From NCBI GenBank assembly GCA_020058765.1, contig JAGVDM010000006.1:117488-181487 (forward strand): DNA of 64,000 bases. The letters are read 5' to 3'. Source of the stretch: Candidatus Peribacterales bacterium (GTDB lineage: Bacteria > Patescibacteriota > Gracilibacteria > Peribacterales > Peribacteraceae). The position numbers and the translations under genes were made by a program. Below are positions 19,618 to 29,173 of the stretch, in pieces (position 1 is the stretch's first letter; each line of letters starts with the position of its first letter). A model generated the notes under the pieces. The model made no database searches and was not told the origin of the DNA. It worked only from the letters and a program-made list of their open reading frames with translations.

Positions 19618-21768
19618 TCAGTGATGCGGCATGTGTTCTTTCACAGTATCTACCAAGCCGTGACGAGGATGACCATGCATCACATGTGTCGCCTGTTTCA
19701 TGGAATCCTTTGCCATATGCTTGATGCGCTTGAGAAGACGATATCGACGATGGGTGTGATGTGCGAGGTACCCCCCGCCGCCCACAATCACTCCGCCGAT
19801 GATGAGCCAGAACACTGCCACGCCTGCACTGCGCAGGAACGCAACGAACGATGCCCACGCAGATGGAAACAGTTCCAGCTGTTGCGCAACAGACAGGCGA
19901 GAAAGAAGCATGTCGCGCTGTGCGTCGTTGAACGGGGCAAAGAGCGTGTCGCGCTGCTCCTGAGATAAGCGCGAGAGCGTGCCAAACAGTGCCCAAGGAC
20001 TGAGCTTATTGAGCACCCGAAACAACACAGCAGGATCAATCGATTCAAGAATGTCGTAGAGGAAGTCCGCCGGCAGTTTGGCAAAAATCTCGGCAAGAGC
20101 GTCACCATCGAGCTGTTCGAGCACCATGCCACGATGATCAGGACTCATAAGACCAAGAGCAGCACCAAGCTGTTCAGGGGAAAGCCGAGCAAGGAAATCG
20201 CGGAGCACGCCACCCTTGAGCGTAGGCACGAGTGCCGCGAGCGCATCGGGGCTCAAGTTGTTTATAAGCTGCCGGTACTCCTCGTCTGTAACGGACGGAA
20301 ACAGAATTTCCCGCTGTTCATCGCCAAGTTTCGCGAGTAGCTTCGCCTGCTCTGCAGGAGGAAGTGATCGAAGCAATGCATCACGCTCTTCTAGAGTGAG
20401 CGTCTCCAACACAGTGCGGAGATCATCGGAAGAGAGTTTGTTCAAAATTTCCGCCTTCTTTGCCGGATCCAGCATGTCGAGCGTCTTGCGGAGATCAGCC
20501 GGTGAGAGCGTGGTGAGCACATCGCCCAGTGCCTCCGAAGGAAGTGTGGAGAGCACTTGGCCAAGTGCTTCTGGCGGCAAAGTGGTAAGCACATCTGCAA
20601 GTGCCTTAGGAGGCAGCTTCGTAAGAATATTTGCGAGATCGGTGGGCTGGAGCCGCATGAGCGTGCGTGCACGATCTTCTGGCGGCAGCGACGTGAGCAC
20701 GTCTGCTACATCTTCGGGCGACAATGATGTAAGTACAGTGCCCAACTCTTCTGGTGGCAGCTTGTCGAGAGTCTTTGCAAGCTCTTCGGGAGGCAAGGTG
20801 GTCAGCACTTCTCCGCGTTCCTCAGCGGAGAGTGACATGAGCACTTTCGCAAGATCTTCACCTTCCAACGCACCGAGCGTGGTGGCCAAATCTTCCGGGG
20901 ACATCTCTGTAAGCAGACTGGCGAGTTGCTCTGGTGGAAGGGTGGTGAGCAACGCGCCAAGTTGCTCCGGAGGGAGAACATCAGCAAGATCGGCAACACC
21001 CTCTGGTCCGAGTGTACTCACCATCTGTTGCACCTGTTCAGGGCGGAGTTTTCCAAGCAATGCAAAGAACGACTGCGCATCGAGACTGCTCAGGAAATCA
21101 ATGAGCCCATCGGGAGACAAGCGAGAGAGAATTTCGCTCCACTCATCGGGGCTCAGACGCTCAAGTAAATCGCGAAGTGCATCGGCATTCAAACGAGAGA
21201 GGAAACCAGCAAGACCATCGGGAGTGAGTGATCGCAGGCTTTCCATAATTGCCGACGGTGAGAGCTTGTCGAACAGTGCTCGCAGCGAATCGGGAACGAG
21301 CCCTGCCAAGAACCTGCCAAGCTGATCTGGCGTGAGGCTGCGTAAAAAATTCTGCAATTGTTCGGTGGGCACACCGTCCAAAATGCTGGAGAAGTCATTG
21401 GGTCCAAGATTGATAAGATGATCAACGAATGAGTCCCGTGCGGCAACGGGATCACCTTCTGCGCCGCACTCGGTAGTATCTCCTTCTCCTCCGGCAAGTG
21501 TGCCAAAGCAGCGAATCGCCCATCGACGATCGCGCGAAGGCAAATCGCTTCTTGGCCGATTGGTGGTGCCACCACTCTCACGATCAAGAATCTCTCTGTC
21601 TGATTGGCCAGAGGGTGTCAGCGAGCCTCCATCGAGAAGATTGGGAATACGACCCAAACGACCTTCATTATCGAAATACGTTGCCTGTGCAGGTGCTACG
21701 GCACAAAGCGCTGCGGCACAGGCCAACACGCTGCAGAACACCCGACCCAAGGAACGCACAGAATGCAT
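19618..21768 (-). CDS. secreted, membrane-anchored 12-residue-repeat solenoid protein
   Basis: Signal peptide, 43 contiguous 12-mers of type LPPEELAxxLxx, C-terminal TM and His-rich cytoplasmic-like tail. Confidence 0.85.
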   Translation of the reverse strand: MHSVRSLGRVFCSVLACAAALCAVAPAQATYFDNEGRLGRIPNLLDGGSLTPSGQSDREILDRESGGTTNRPRSDLPSRDRRWAIRCFGTLAGGEGDTTECGAEGDPVAARDSFVDHLINLGPNDFSSILDGVPTEQLQNFLRSLTPDQLGRFLAGLVPDSLRALFDKLSPSAIMESLRSLTPDGLAGFLSRLNADALRDLLERLSPDEWSEILSRLSPDGLIDFLSSLDAQSFFALLGKLRPEQVQQMVSTLGPEGVADLADVLPPEQLGALLTTLPPEQLASLLTEMSPEDLATTLGALEGEDLAKVLMSLSAEERGEVLTTLPPEELAKTLDKLPPEELGTVLTSLSPEDVADVLTSLPPEDRARTLMRLQPTDLANILTKLPPKALADVLTTLPPEALGQVLSTLPSEALGDVLTTLSPADLRKTLDMLDPAKKAEILNKLSSDDLRTVLETLTLEERDALLRSLPPAEQAKLLAKLGDEQREILFPSVTDEEYRQLINNLSPDALAALVPTLKGGVLRDFLARLSPEQLGAALGLMSPDHRGMVLEQLDGDALAEIFAKLPADFLYDILESIDPAVLFRVLNKLSPWALFGTLSRLSQEQRDTLFAPFNDAQRDMLLSRLSVAQQLELFPSAWASFVAFLRSAGVAVFWLIIGGVIVGGGGYLAHHTHRRYRLLKRIKHMAKDSMKQATHVMHGHPRHGLVDTVKEHMPHH
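19861..21408 (-). repeat. 43 x 36-bp coding repeat array (12-aa units)
   Basis: Manual alignment of translated units from LGPNDFSSILDG to LSVAQQLELFPS without insertion or gap. Confidence 0.9.
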
Positions 21769-21877
21769 CGAAATATGATACCACAAAAACGCCCCTTTGG
21801 GCAGCCCCCTGGCACGCATACAGCCAAACAGCACCGTCCTGGTTGCCCGAGCACCGCTGAACACGTAGGCTGCACCC

Positions 21878-22555
21878 ATGCAAAAAATCCTCATCCCCCT
21901 CCTTTCATTTACGTTGCTTGCGGCCTGCGCAAGTGGCAGTTCCAACCCAGAAAATATGCATACTGTAATTCTGCACACCTCACTCGGCGATGTGACGGTG
22001 GAAATTGATGGAAACGCTGCACCAAAAACAGCGGAGAACTTCCTTACACATGCGCGGAACGGCTACTACGACAATCTCACGTTCCACCGTGTCATCCCCG
22101 ATTTTATGATCCAGGGTGGTGACCCAACCGGCAATGGTTCGGGTGGCGAGAGCATCTGGGGAGGCAAGTTCGAAGATGAAATGAACGCGGAGAGCTACAA
22201 ACTGCACCGCACTCGGCTGGCAGAAATAACCGATGAACCGCTCCCAGCAGAATTGGCGAACATGACCGTACAGGAGTACTACGAACGCCAAGGCTACCAG
22301 TACGATGACTCGCTAGAATCCCACCCAATGGAACGCGGATACCTTGCAATGGCGAATGCTGGTCCCAATACAAACGGCAGCCAGTTCTTCATTATCACGC
22401 GCAAGGAAGGCACAGATTGGCTCAACGGAAAGCACACGGTATTCGGGAAAGTGCTCGAGGGCATGGAGATTGTAGATGCCATCTCCAACGTCGACCGTGG
22501 AGCAAATGATAAGCCAGTTACGCCTGTGACATTCACCGTAGAGGTGATCGACTAG
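21878..22555 (+). CDS. cyclophilin-type peptidyl-prolyl cis-trans isomerase lipoprotein
   Basis: Lipobox LLAAC; YYDNLTFHRVIPDFMIQGGDPTGNGSGG; NGSQFFI. Confidence 0.94.
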   Translation: MQKILIPLLSFTLLAACASGSSNPENMHTVILHTSLGDVTVEIDGNAAPKTAENFLTHARNGYYDNLTFHRVIPDFMIQGGDPTGNGSGGESIWGGKFEDEMNAESYKLHRTRLAEITDEPLPAELANMTVQEYYERQGYQYDDSLESHPMERGYLAMANAGPNTNGSQFFIITRKEGTDWLNGKHTVFGKVLEGMEIVDAISNVDRGANDKPVTPVTFTVEVID

Positions 22556-23567
22556 TCGGTCGCATCTCCTTGCGGAAAATCTCGAGGAGACCGAACAGAA
22601 GGCTTAAGACAAGTGGGCCCAAAATGAACCCGACGAGACCGAACACGGTAATACCTCCAATCACAGCAAAGAGGATGAAGAATGGATGTAAGCGCATTCC
22701 TCTGCCCACGAGTAGCGGGTGGAGGAATGTGTCGATCAACCCGACTGCGGTAGCACCCCAAATAGAAAGGCCTATCGCCATCCCCATGTCCCCGCGAACG
22801 AACAGATACACAACTGCAGGAACGATGACGATGCCGGTACCAATGCCCGGCACCAATGCACCTACACCGGCAACCGCACCAAACAACACCGCATTTCCCA
22901 CGCCAAAAATGGCGAAACCAACGCCAGTCGCCGTGCCCTGCAATATGGCAATAATCAGTGAACCACGAATCACCGAGTCTACAGCTCGTCGCAATCGCAG
23001 AAGGATTTCTTCATCATCTTCATTGTTGAGCGGGCTCAGTTCCACAACGGCATTGAGGAACTTTGGGCCGTCTTTGAGCATGTAATAGTACGCAATCATG
23101 CCCAAGAACAGGTGTAGTACCGTGTTCAATGTGCCTGCCAATAGTGAACCAACGCTGCTTGCAAGCCAGCGAAGTCCCTGACCAACATACTGCTGTAAAT
23201 TGAGCTCCATGCCGGGCATGAAGCGCTGCAAATACAGTTCCACTGTACTAAGCATGTCATTGACGATCGACGTAGGATCACCCGTAAGCTGTGCATACAC
23301 ATCCAATGCCTGCCGCACGATGTGCACACCAATAAAGGTGAGCGGTAGTAATAGGATTACAAACGTGAACACCACCATGATCAGTGCCGCGATACGCTCA
23401 CGCCCTCTGCATACTCCTACCGTCCGTCTGTACAGAGAGTGGAACACGATCGCCGCGGTGGCAGCGAGCGAGAGGGTAATGAAGTACGGCATGAAAATCT
23501 GTATGGCGAGATACAGCACACCGAGCAAAAGCCCAAGGAAGAACACCAGACGAACGTTCGATTGCAT
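22533..23567 (-). CDS. AI-2E family transporter/permease
   Basis: PF01594-like pattern: LVPGIGTGIVIVPAVVYLF, FLHPLLVGRGMRLHPFFILFAVIGG. Confidence 0.85.
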   Translation of the reverse strand: MQSNVRLVFFLGLLLGVLYLAIQIFMPYFITLSLAATAAIVFHSLYRRTVGVCRGRERIAALIMVVFTFVILLLPLTFIGVHIVRQALDVYAQLTGDPTSIVNDMLSTVELYLQRFMPGMELNLQQYVGQGLRWLASSVGSLLAGTLNTVLHLFLGMIAYYYMLKDGPKFLNAVVELSPLNNEDDEEILLRLRRAVDSVIRGSLIIAILQGTATGVGFAIFGVGNAVLFGAVAGVGALVPGIGTGIVIVPAVVYLFVRGDMGMAIGLSIWGATAVGLIDTFLHPLLVGRGMRLHPFFILFAVIGGITVFGLVGFILGPLVLSLLFGLLEIFRKEMRPTSRSPLR

Positions 23568-23615
23568 AGGTGGGAGTATAGAGTAGATACAACAAAAAAA
23601 GATGCATGTCGCAGA

Positions 23616-23652
23616 ACAAAAAATCCACACCCTAACTTTTAGAATGTGGATC
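23616..23652 (-). terminator. rho-independent terminator of the cold-shock gene
   Basis: Minus-strand ATCCACAT...GTGTGGAT stem followed by TTTTTTG. Confidence 0.7.
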
Positions 23653-23669
23653 TGTGTTGGCAGTCGCAA

Positions 23670-23879
23670 TTATGCGGCGTTCTCGTCCGCGGCAACCACG
23701 TTCTCCGCCTTCGGCCCCTTCTCCCCCTGCTTGAGGTCAAAGTTCACCGTCTGGCCCACCTGCAAACTATCAAATGCACCATTGCAGGCGGAATTGTGGA
23801 AGAACACATCGTCCGAACCTTCCACGGAAATAAAACCGAAGCCCTTATCGGTCTTCGTCTTGATAATACCTGTAGCCAT
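23670..23879 (-). CDS. cspA: cold-shock domain protein
   Basis: GIIKTKTDKGFGFISVEGSDDVFFHNS. Confidence 0.95.
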   Translation of the reverse strand: MATGIIKTKTDKGFGFISVEGSDDVFFHNSACNGAFDSLQVGQTVNFDLKQGEKGPKAENVVAADENAA

Positions 23880-24073
23880 ACTAATAGAAAGAATGTAGGT
23901 AAATGTCTGTAAAGACATATTGACCGTACGCGCTCTCACGAGAGAACACCATGCACAATTGTGGAATTCCTGACAAAAGTGAGAGAAAAAGGCCATAATT
24001 CGCCCTTTATGCGCAAAAAGAGAGTAGTGTCATCCGTGAAACAGTACAGAGCTTCTCTTTACCCCCGTCATCC

Positions 24074-24310
24074 ATGCAGAAACACCGCGTCATCTGCCTG
24101 GTGAAAGACTGTGGGAAACCCTCGATGGGCAAACAGTACTGCTCCAAGCATCTCGCAGTGAGCGAGCGGAGAAAATTGCCAGCCAACATGCGCACTGTCA
24201 TCCGGTCTTTGTGCTGCAATGCCAAATGCGAAAGTGGTGCCGGGCATGATAATGGGGAGCAATACTGTACTGCATGCAAAGAACCGTGCCTGTGGAAGGC
24301 AATGCCATAG
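24074..24310 (+). CDS. small Cys-rich (zinc-binding-like) protein
   Basis: 78 aa with spaced Cys/His pairs (CLVKDCG, CSKH, CCNAKC, CTACKEPC). Confidence 0.55.
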   Translation: MQKHRVICLVKDCGKPSMGKQYCSKHLAVSERRKLPANMRTVIRSLCCNAKCESGAGHDNGEQYCTACKEPCLWKAMP

Positions 24311-24351
24311 GGCACTGCATGAAAAGTACTGACGTGCTATAACACTGTTGC

Positions 24352-24735
24352 ATGCCTCTTTCGGATGCCGAATTCGACCGCATAGTGCAGGAAGCAATCG
24401 TTGCACTGCCTAAGCATATTCAAGAAAAACTTCACGACGTGGCGATTGCTGTGGAGCCCCGCGCCAAAGGGCCCCGTGGCGAAACCTTGTTGGGATTATA
24501 CGAAGGCGTGCCCCTCACAGCGTGGGGACGTAATTACAGCGGCAAGGCAACGGATAAGATCACCCTCTACAAAGAAACGATTGAAGCATACGCACATACT
24601 CCAGAAGAAGTGCCGAATGTGATTCGCGATACCCTGCTCCATGAAATCGCACACTACTTCGGATTTGATCACGACAAGATTCACATCATGGAACGGCGCT
24701 GGCGTGCCGCCCGAAAAGAGAAGAAATCGGTGTAA
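24352..24735 (+). CDS. MMP37-like/metallopeptidase family protein (zincin fold)
   Basis: LLHEIAHYFGFDHDKI motif and GLYEGVPLT pattern of this small zincin family. Confidence 0.85.
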   Translation: MPLSDAEFDRIVQEAIVALPKHIQEKLHDVAIAVEPRAKGPRGETLLGLYEGVPLTAWGRNYSGKATDKITLYKETIEAYAHTPEEVPNVIRDTLLHEIAHYFGFDHDKIHIMERRWRAARKEKKSV

Positions 24736-24801
24736 CCGTAAGATTGCTCACACGTAGTCGTCTACTGCTACGTAAGACTGTTTGTATTCCCCAATCTGGC
24801 T

Positions 24802-26496
24802 ATGCAGTACAACGACTATTCCCTTCTTCGGATCATTACCGGCATAACGGCACTCTCGCTTGTGCTTTCACCTTTTACGATTGTGCGCGCAGCAGACTAC
24901 GATCTGGAACCTCATGAATTGCCATATACGGATCGCGCATCAATCGACATGCAAACTGCCGCAGGGCTAGGCGTGCTCACGGAAGCGGGTATTTTTCGCG
25001 GAAACGATGATGGCACATTCCGCCCAGAATCGTACTTAAACCGTGCAGAATTCGTCACGATCATTCTGCGACTCCTTGGTGACGACACCACTGCACCAGC
25101 CACACGATGCTTCCCAGATGTAGCAGAAAATGTGTGGTACACAGAAGATGTGTGTCATGCAAAAGAGCTCGGCATCATTCGTGGAAATGCCGATCCAAAC
25201 CTTATGGAATCACAATGGCGCTTCGAACCGAATCGAGCCACAAACTACGCAGAAGCAGTGAAGATGCTCGTTGAGCTCTATACATTCCCTGTACAAGGTG
25301 AGGTGGAAGGGAGTGATTGGTTTGTGCCATACATGAATGCAGCCAATGAACGTGGCCTTGGTTTGCGCGGTATTCGCCCAGCAGATCTCATCACCCGCGC
25401 AGAAATGTCACGGCTCACGGCGCGCTTCTATGCACACAGCACAGGTGAGTTGGATGCATTGATCGAAGCAGAGATGCGCAACGAAGAATCGACTAGCAGC
25501 TCTGTATCTTCAACCTCTTCAGTTTCGTCTACACCTACCAACACATCGTCGGTAAGCAGCAGCACGAATGCCACGAAGGATCCCCTCCCTTGGTCGGCAG
25601 CCATCTCCGGATTCTTGGCTGCAGGGAATACATCGCAAATACTCGCGCAAGCAGATGTCTTCCTGGAACAGGAACCTCTGATGGTAGACGTAATTGTCAT
25701 TGCACTCGATACACCTACAGTAGAAGTGGAAGGATTCCTTGTGTACGACGAGAATGCTACGTTGCTCGGCCGTGCCGGACATGATCTAAGCAGAGGCAAC
25801 GGCGTGTACACGCTGCACATGCGAAACGACGAACTCACGATCGCAAAAGCAAAAGAATTTACCTTCTATGTGCGTGCCATTCTGCGCAGCGTAGATCGCG
25901 GCGCACAGAGCGGAGTGCCAGTAGAAGTGGAAAGCCTGAGCGTGGAAGGCACGGGCGAATGGAGCACGCGAACCTACGCACGTAGCACCACCGAAACCTT
26001 CCCCTCATTCATGACGGCCCACGGCACGCTCATGATCGAAAATGGCGGTGTATCTTCCGCAGTACTCGTCCCCGGGACGAACATAGAGATCGGCGCATTC
26101 CGATTCTCGATGCAAGCGGAGGACAGCCAAACAGATGTGCAAGTGGAAGACATTACATTCACTCTCAATCGCACATCCAACGTGGTCGTGTCGGATGTGA
26201 TCATGCGGCACCCCGAAAGCGGAGCAGAAATGCCCTGTTCGGTGACGTCTATCACCATTGAATGTACGAATATCACCGCAGGCCTAAGCACATTGGACGC
26301 AGATACCCCACGCACATTCAAGCTCTACGCAAACGTGCAGGTGACTACCGGAAACTCTGCAACATTGAGCTTGAGTATCTCTGATCCGGGCAACTCGACA
26401 TCAGCAGGAGACGTCACATGGACGGATGGTGAAACGACATTCCAGTGGCTCCCAGGCGGACAACCCGTTGTAACCGGTACCACCTACTCCTTGTAG
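24802..26496 (+). CDS. secreted S-layer homology (SLH) domain protein
   Basis: Signal peptide, SLH repeats (FRGNDDGTFRPESYLNRAEFVTIILRLLG), Ser/Thr linker; full-length paralog of 8530-10239. Confidence 0.85.
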   Translation: MQYNDYSLLRIITGITALSLVLSPFTIVRAADYDLEPHELPYTDRASIDMQTAAGLGVLTEAGIFRGNDDGTFRPESYLNRAEFVTIILRLLGDDTTAPATRCFPDVAENVWYTEDVCHAKELGIIRGNADPNLMESQWRFEPNRATNYAEAVKMLVELYTFPVQGEVEGSDWFVPYMNAANERGLGLRGIRPADLITRAEMSRLTARFYAHSTGELDALIEAEMRNEESTSSSVSSTSSVSSTPTNTSSVSSSTNATKDPLPWSAAISGFLAAGNTSQILAQADVFLEQEPLMVDVIVIALDTPTVEVEGFLVYDENATLLGRAGHDLSRGNGVYTLHMRNDELTIAKAKEFTFYVRAILRSVDRGAQSGVPVEVESLSVEGTGEWSTRTYARSTTETFPSFMTAHGTLMIENGGVSSAVLVPGTNIEIGAFRFSMQAEDSQTDVQVEDITFTLNRTSNVVVSDVIMRHPESGAEMPCSVTSITIECTNITAGLSTLDADTPRTFKLYANVQVTTGNSATLSLSISDPGNSTSAGDVTWTDGETTFQWLPGGQPVVTGTTYSL

Positions 26497-26584
26497 TTAT
26501 GGAGACGACGCATGCTCGCATTCTCAGGATCATCCCCATTGCAGCAATAGTTGTAACTGCATTATGCATCGTATAACTACAGGC

Positions 26585-26617
26585 CCCAGGCAAAGAGCAG
26601 TATGTTCTCTGCCTGGG
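26585..26617. terminator. strong hairpin between SLH gene and downstream membrane protein gene
   Basis: 15-bp imperfect stem CCCAGGCAAAGAGCA/TGTTCTCTGCCTGGG with 3-nt loop; no T-tract, so function uncertain. Confidence 0.4.
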
Positions 26618-26685
26618 CGAAGCCATTGGTCTTCAAAGAGGAGGGGAAATTGTGCATACTCCTCGATGTTCTTCCTTCTCTTTCT

Positions 26686-27180
26686 ATGAATAAGAAACAA
26701 CAACCACTCCAAGATTTGCACAGAGAATCTGTAAAAAAGATGGCTGCACTAGAAGGTTGGCTGGAGCCGATCTTCACCAAAGCGCCACACCTGCCGCGCA
26801 ACATTCAGGAGACGCTGGTGCAAATCGCACCCTGGCTCGCGCTGATCTTTGGTGTACTAGGCATTGCGAGCATTCTCTCAGCTGGGATGTTCATGCCGTA
26901 CGTGATGTCCTTTGGGTGGGTAGGAGGAGGAGCAATGAAAGTGGCGATGGGACTAGGCGTAATCGCCACATTGCTGGCATCTGTACTGAGTTTGCTGGCA
27001 TGGCAACCGCTCAACGCACGCAAAAAACTGGGCTGGGATTACCTCTTCTACGGCACCGTACTCACGGCTGTATCCGCCATCCTCAACCTCTTCTTTGGTT
27101 ATGCCACAGTCGGTTCAGTCCTTGGGGCAGTGATTGGGTTCTGGCTGCTCTTCGAGATCCGGAGTTTCTACAGGGCGTAG
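26686..27180 (+). CDS. membrane protein, unknown function
   Basis: Four predicted TM segments; MNKKQQPLQDL start. Confidence 0.65.
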   Translation: MNKKQQPLQDLHRESVKKMAALEGWLEPIFTKAPHLPRNIQETLVQIAPWLALIFGVLGIASILSAGMFMPYVMSFGWVGGGAMKVAMGLGVIATLLASVLSLLAWQPLNARKKLGWDYLFYGTVLTAVSAILNLFFGYATVGSVLGAVIGFWLLFEIRSFYRA

Positions 27181-27241
27181 AGCACCCGAATCTTCAGCAT
27201 CTGCTCGCGCAGCATATCGCGTTGCGATAGCGTTTGTCCGC

Positions 27242-28423
27242 ATGTCCACGTACCCGATTCTCACCCTGAAGGCTGGCAGAGAAATCTCACTGAAAAACCG
27301 TCACCCCGCGGTATACGTGACGGCAGTGGAGCATGCGCCAGAGGTGCAGAACGGCGGGATTGTGGAAGTACAAAGCAGCACCGGTGAATTCCTCTGCTAT
27401 GCCACATACAATCGCAGAGCATACATCTGCTTGCGCGCGATTGGCTTTGCCAAGCGCGATCCACTTGAGCAGATACGCGAAGCAATTGAGCGCGCGATTG
27501 CCCTGCGAACAATGCTTGCAGAGAAAGAAGACACCACGGCCTGGCGACTGGTGAACGCTGAAGGGGACGGCATCCCCGGGCTCATTGTGGATCGCTACGG
27601 TGATGTGCTCACTGTGCAGTTCACCACGCTCGGTATGGATCGCCTGCGTGAATGGGTAACGGAAACACTCATAGCACTCCTGAAGCCGAAAGCTATCTTC
27701 GAAAAATCGACCGGCAGCGCACGCAAAAAGGAAGGGCTCGAGAACGTGGAACATTGGATACGCGGAGGAGTAGAAGGCGGCATTGAAGTGCGCGAGCGCG
27801 GTGTGCGGTACAAGATCGAATTACACGGGAGTCAGAAGACGGGGCTATTTTTGGATCAACGAGAAATGCGTTCGATGGTGCGCGAATTCGCAAAGGATAG
27901 AACAGTGCTCGACATCTGCAGTTACGTTGGAGGGTTCAGCGTGAACGCACTGCTCGGCGGTGCCATAGCGGCAGACGCGGTGGACTACGATGCACTCGCA
28001 CTGCAGCGCGCAACGGAGCATGCGACCATGAACGGCATCGATGCAGGAAACTTGGGAACGTATGCGGAAGACGCATTCGTATTTCTGCGACGAGAACCGA
28101 TGCCACACACGTACGACTTCATCATTCTAGATCCCCCTGCATTCGCAAAACGTAGCGCAGACTTGGACCCAGCCAAGAAGGCGTACACCGATTTAAACCG
28201 CCTAGCGCTGCAACGCATTGCGCCCGGCGGACTGCTGCTGACATGTTCGTGCAGCTATCAAATGCAGCCCGACATCTTCCAAACCGCAGTGTTCCACGCC
28301 GCAAGGCAGGCTGGGAGAAACGTACGCATCCTGCAGCGACATAGGCAAGCGATGGATCACCCTGTGAGCCTCTACCACCCAGAAAGTGATTATTTAAAGA
28401 GCCTACTGCTCGCAGTGGAATAA
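27242..28423 (+). CDS. RlmI-like class I rRNA (cytosine-C5)-methyltransferase
   Basis: N-terminal PUA-like region, TGLFLDQREMR, DICSYVGGFSVNAL, FIILDPPAFAK. Confidence 0.88.
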   Translation: MSTYPILTLKAGREISLKNRHPAVYVTAVEHAPEVQNGGIVEVQSSTGEFLCYATYNRRAYICLRAIGFAKRDPLEQIREAIERAIALRTMLAEKEDTTAWRLVNAEGDGIPGLIVDRYGDVLTVQFTTLGMDRLREWVTETLIALLKPKAIFEKSTGSARKKEGLENVEHWIRGGVEGGIEVRERGVRYKIELHGSQKTGLFLDQREMRSMVREFAKDRTVLDICSYVGGFSVNALLGGAIAADAVDYDALALQRATEHATMNGIDAGNLGTYAEDAFVFLRREPMPHTYDFIILDPPAFAKRSADLDPAKKAYTDLNRLALQRIAPGGLLLTCSCSYQMQPDIFQTAVFHAARQAGRNVRILQRHRQAMDHPVSLYHPESDYLKSLLLAVE

Positions 28424-28465
28424 GGGCATTTGCTCGGCGCACCAGCAACTGTAGAATCCTCCGGC

Positions 28466-29125
28466 ATGTTCGAAGGTGTCATTGCCTGGCTAGAACAGAT
28501 GGCGCTCTCGGTACCGCTCCCGCTTTTTGTGAGTGTGGGCGGCATTGTGGAAGAAATTCTTGCACCTATCCCCTCGCCGCTCGTGAGCGTAATGGCGGGC
28601 AGCGTAACTGCGGCGCAAGAGTGGGGCGTCACCTACCTACTGTGGATCTGTGCGATTGCTACAGTGGCAAAAACCGTGGGTGCGTGGCTCTTTTACGTCC
28701 TCGGCGACAAGCTGGAAGACGTCGCTGTACCGCGCTTTGGAAAGTATATCGGCGTGTCGCACCAAGACCTGGAGCACTTCGGCGAGCACTTTAATGGCAC
28801 GCAGAAAGACACACTCATTCTGCTTATTATCCGAGCGATCCCTGTGATGCCGAGCACGCCGATTTCCCTACTGTGCGGCATTCTCAAAATCAGGATGCAC
28901 ACCTTCGTGCTGGCTACCTTGATTGGCTTCTATATACGCAATCTAACGTTCATGTTGATTGGTTACACGGGTTTGCATGCGATGGAATCGCTCATGCAAG
29001 GAATAGATATGGCGGAGACTGTATTGAAACTCGCCATTGTAGGCGGCGGCCTTGCTGTGTTGGCATGGCTCTACTGGAAACGCCGCACCGGGCACCCGGC
29101 AAAGTGGCTTAAATGGAAGCGCTAA
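28466..29125 (+). CDS. DedA/VTT-domain membrane protein
   Basis: GGIVEEILAPIPSPLV and FFRAIPVMPSTPISLLCG-like pattern. Confidence 0.8.
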   Translation: MFEGVIAWLEQMALSVPLPLFVSVGGIVEEILAPIPSPLVSVMAGSVTAAQEWGVTYLLWICAIATVAKTVGAWLFYVLGDKLEDVAVPRFGKYIGVSHQDLEHFGEHFNGTQKDTLILLIIRAIPVMPSTPISLLCGILKIRMHTFVLATLIGFYIRNLTFMLIGYTGLHAMESLMQGIDMAETVLKLAIVGGGLAVLAWLYWKRRTGHPAKWLKWKR

Positions 29126-29173
29126 AGCGGCTGGAGGTTTTGCGCATGATGCGTTTCATGGAAGAATGCTTCC

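Noticed and set aside
20216-21325. 369-aa Ser-rich plus-strand ORF
   Set aside because: Produced by the complementary strand of the 36-bp repeat array; low complexity, no start context.
19861-21408. Possible CRISPR array (36-bp periodicity)
   Set aside because: The period encodes 12-aa repeats in frame with no unique spacers, and no cas genes are present.
26585-26617. Hairpin as a riboswitch or selfish element
   Set aside because: Single copy noticed; simplest reading is a terminator-like or RNA-stabilising hairpin.
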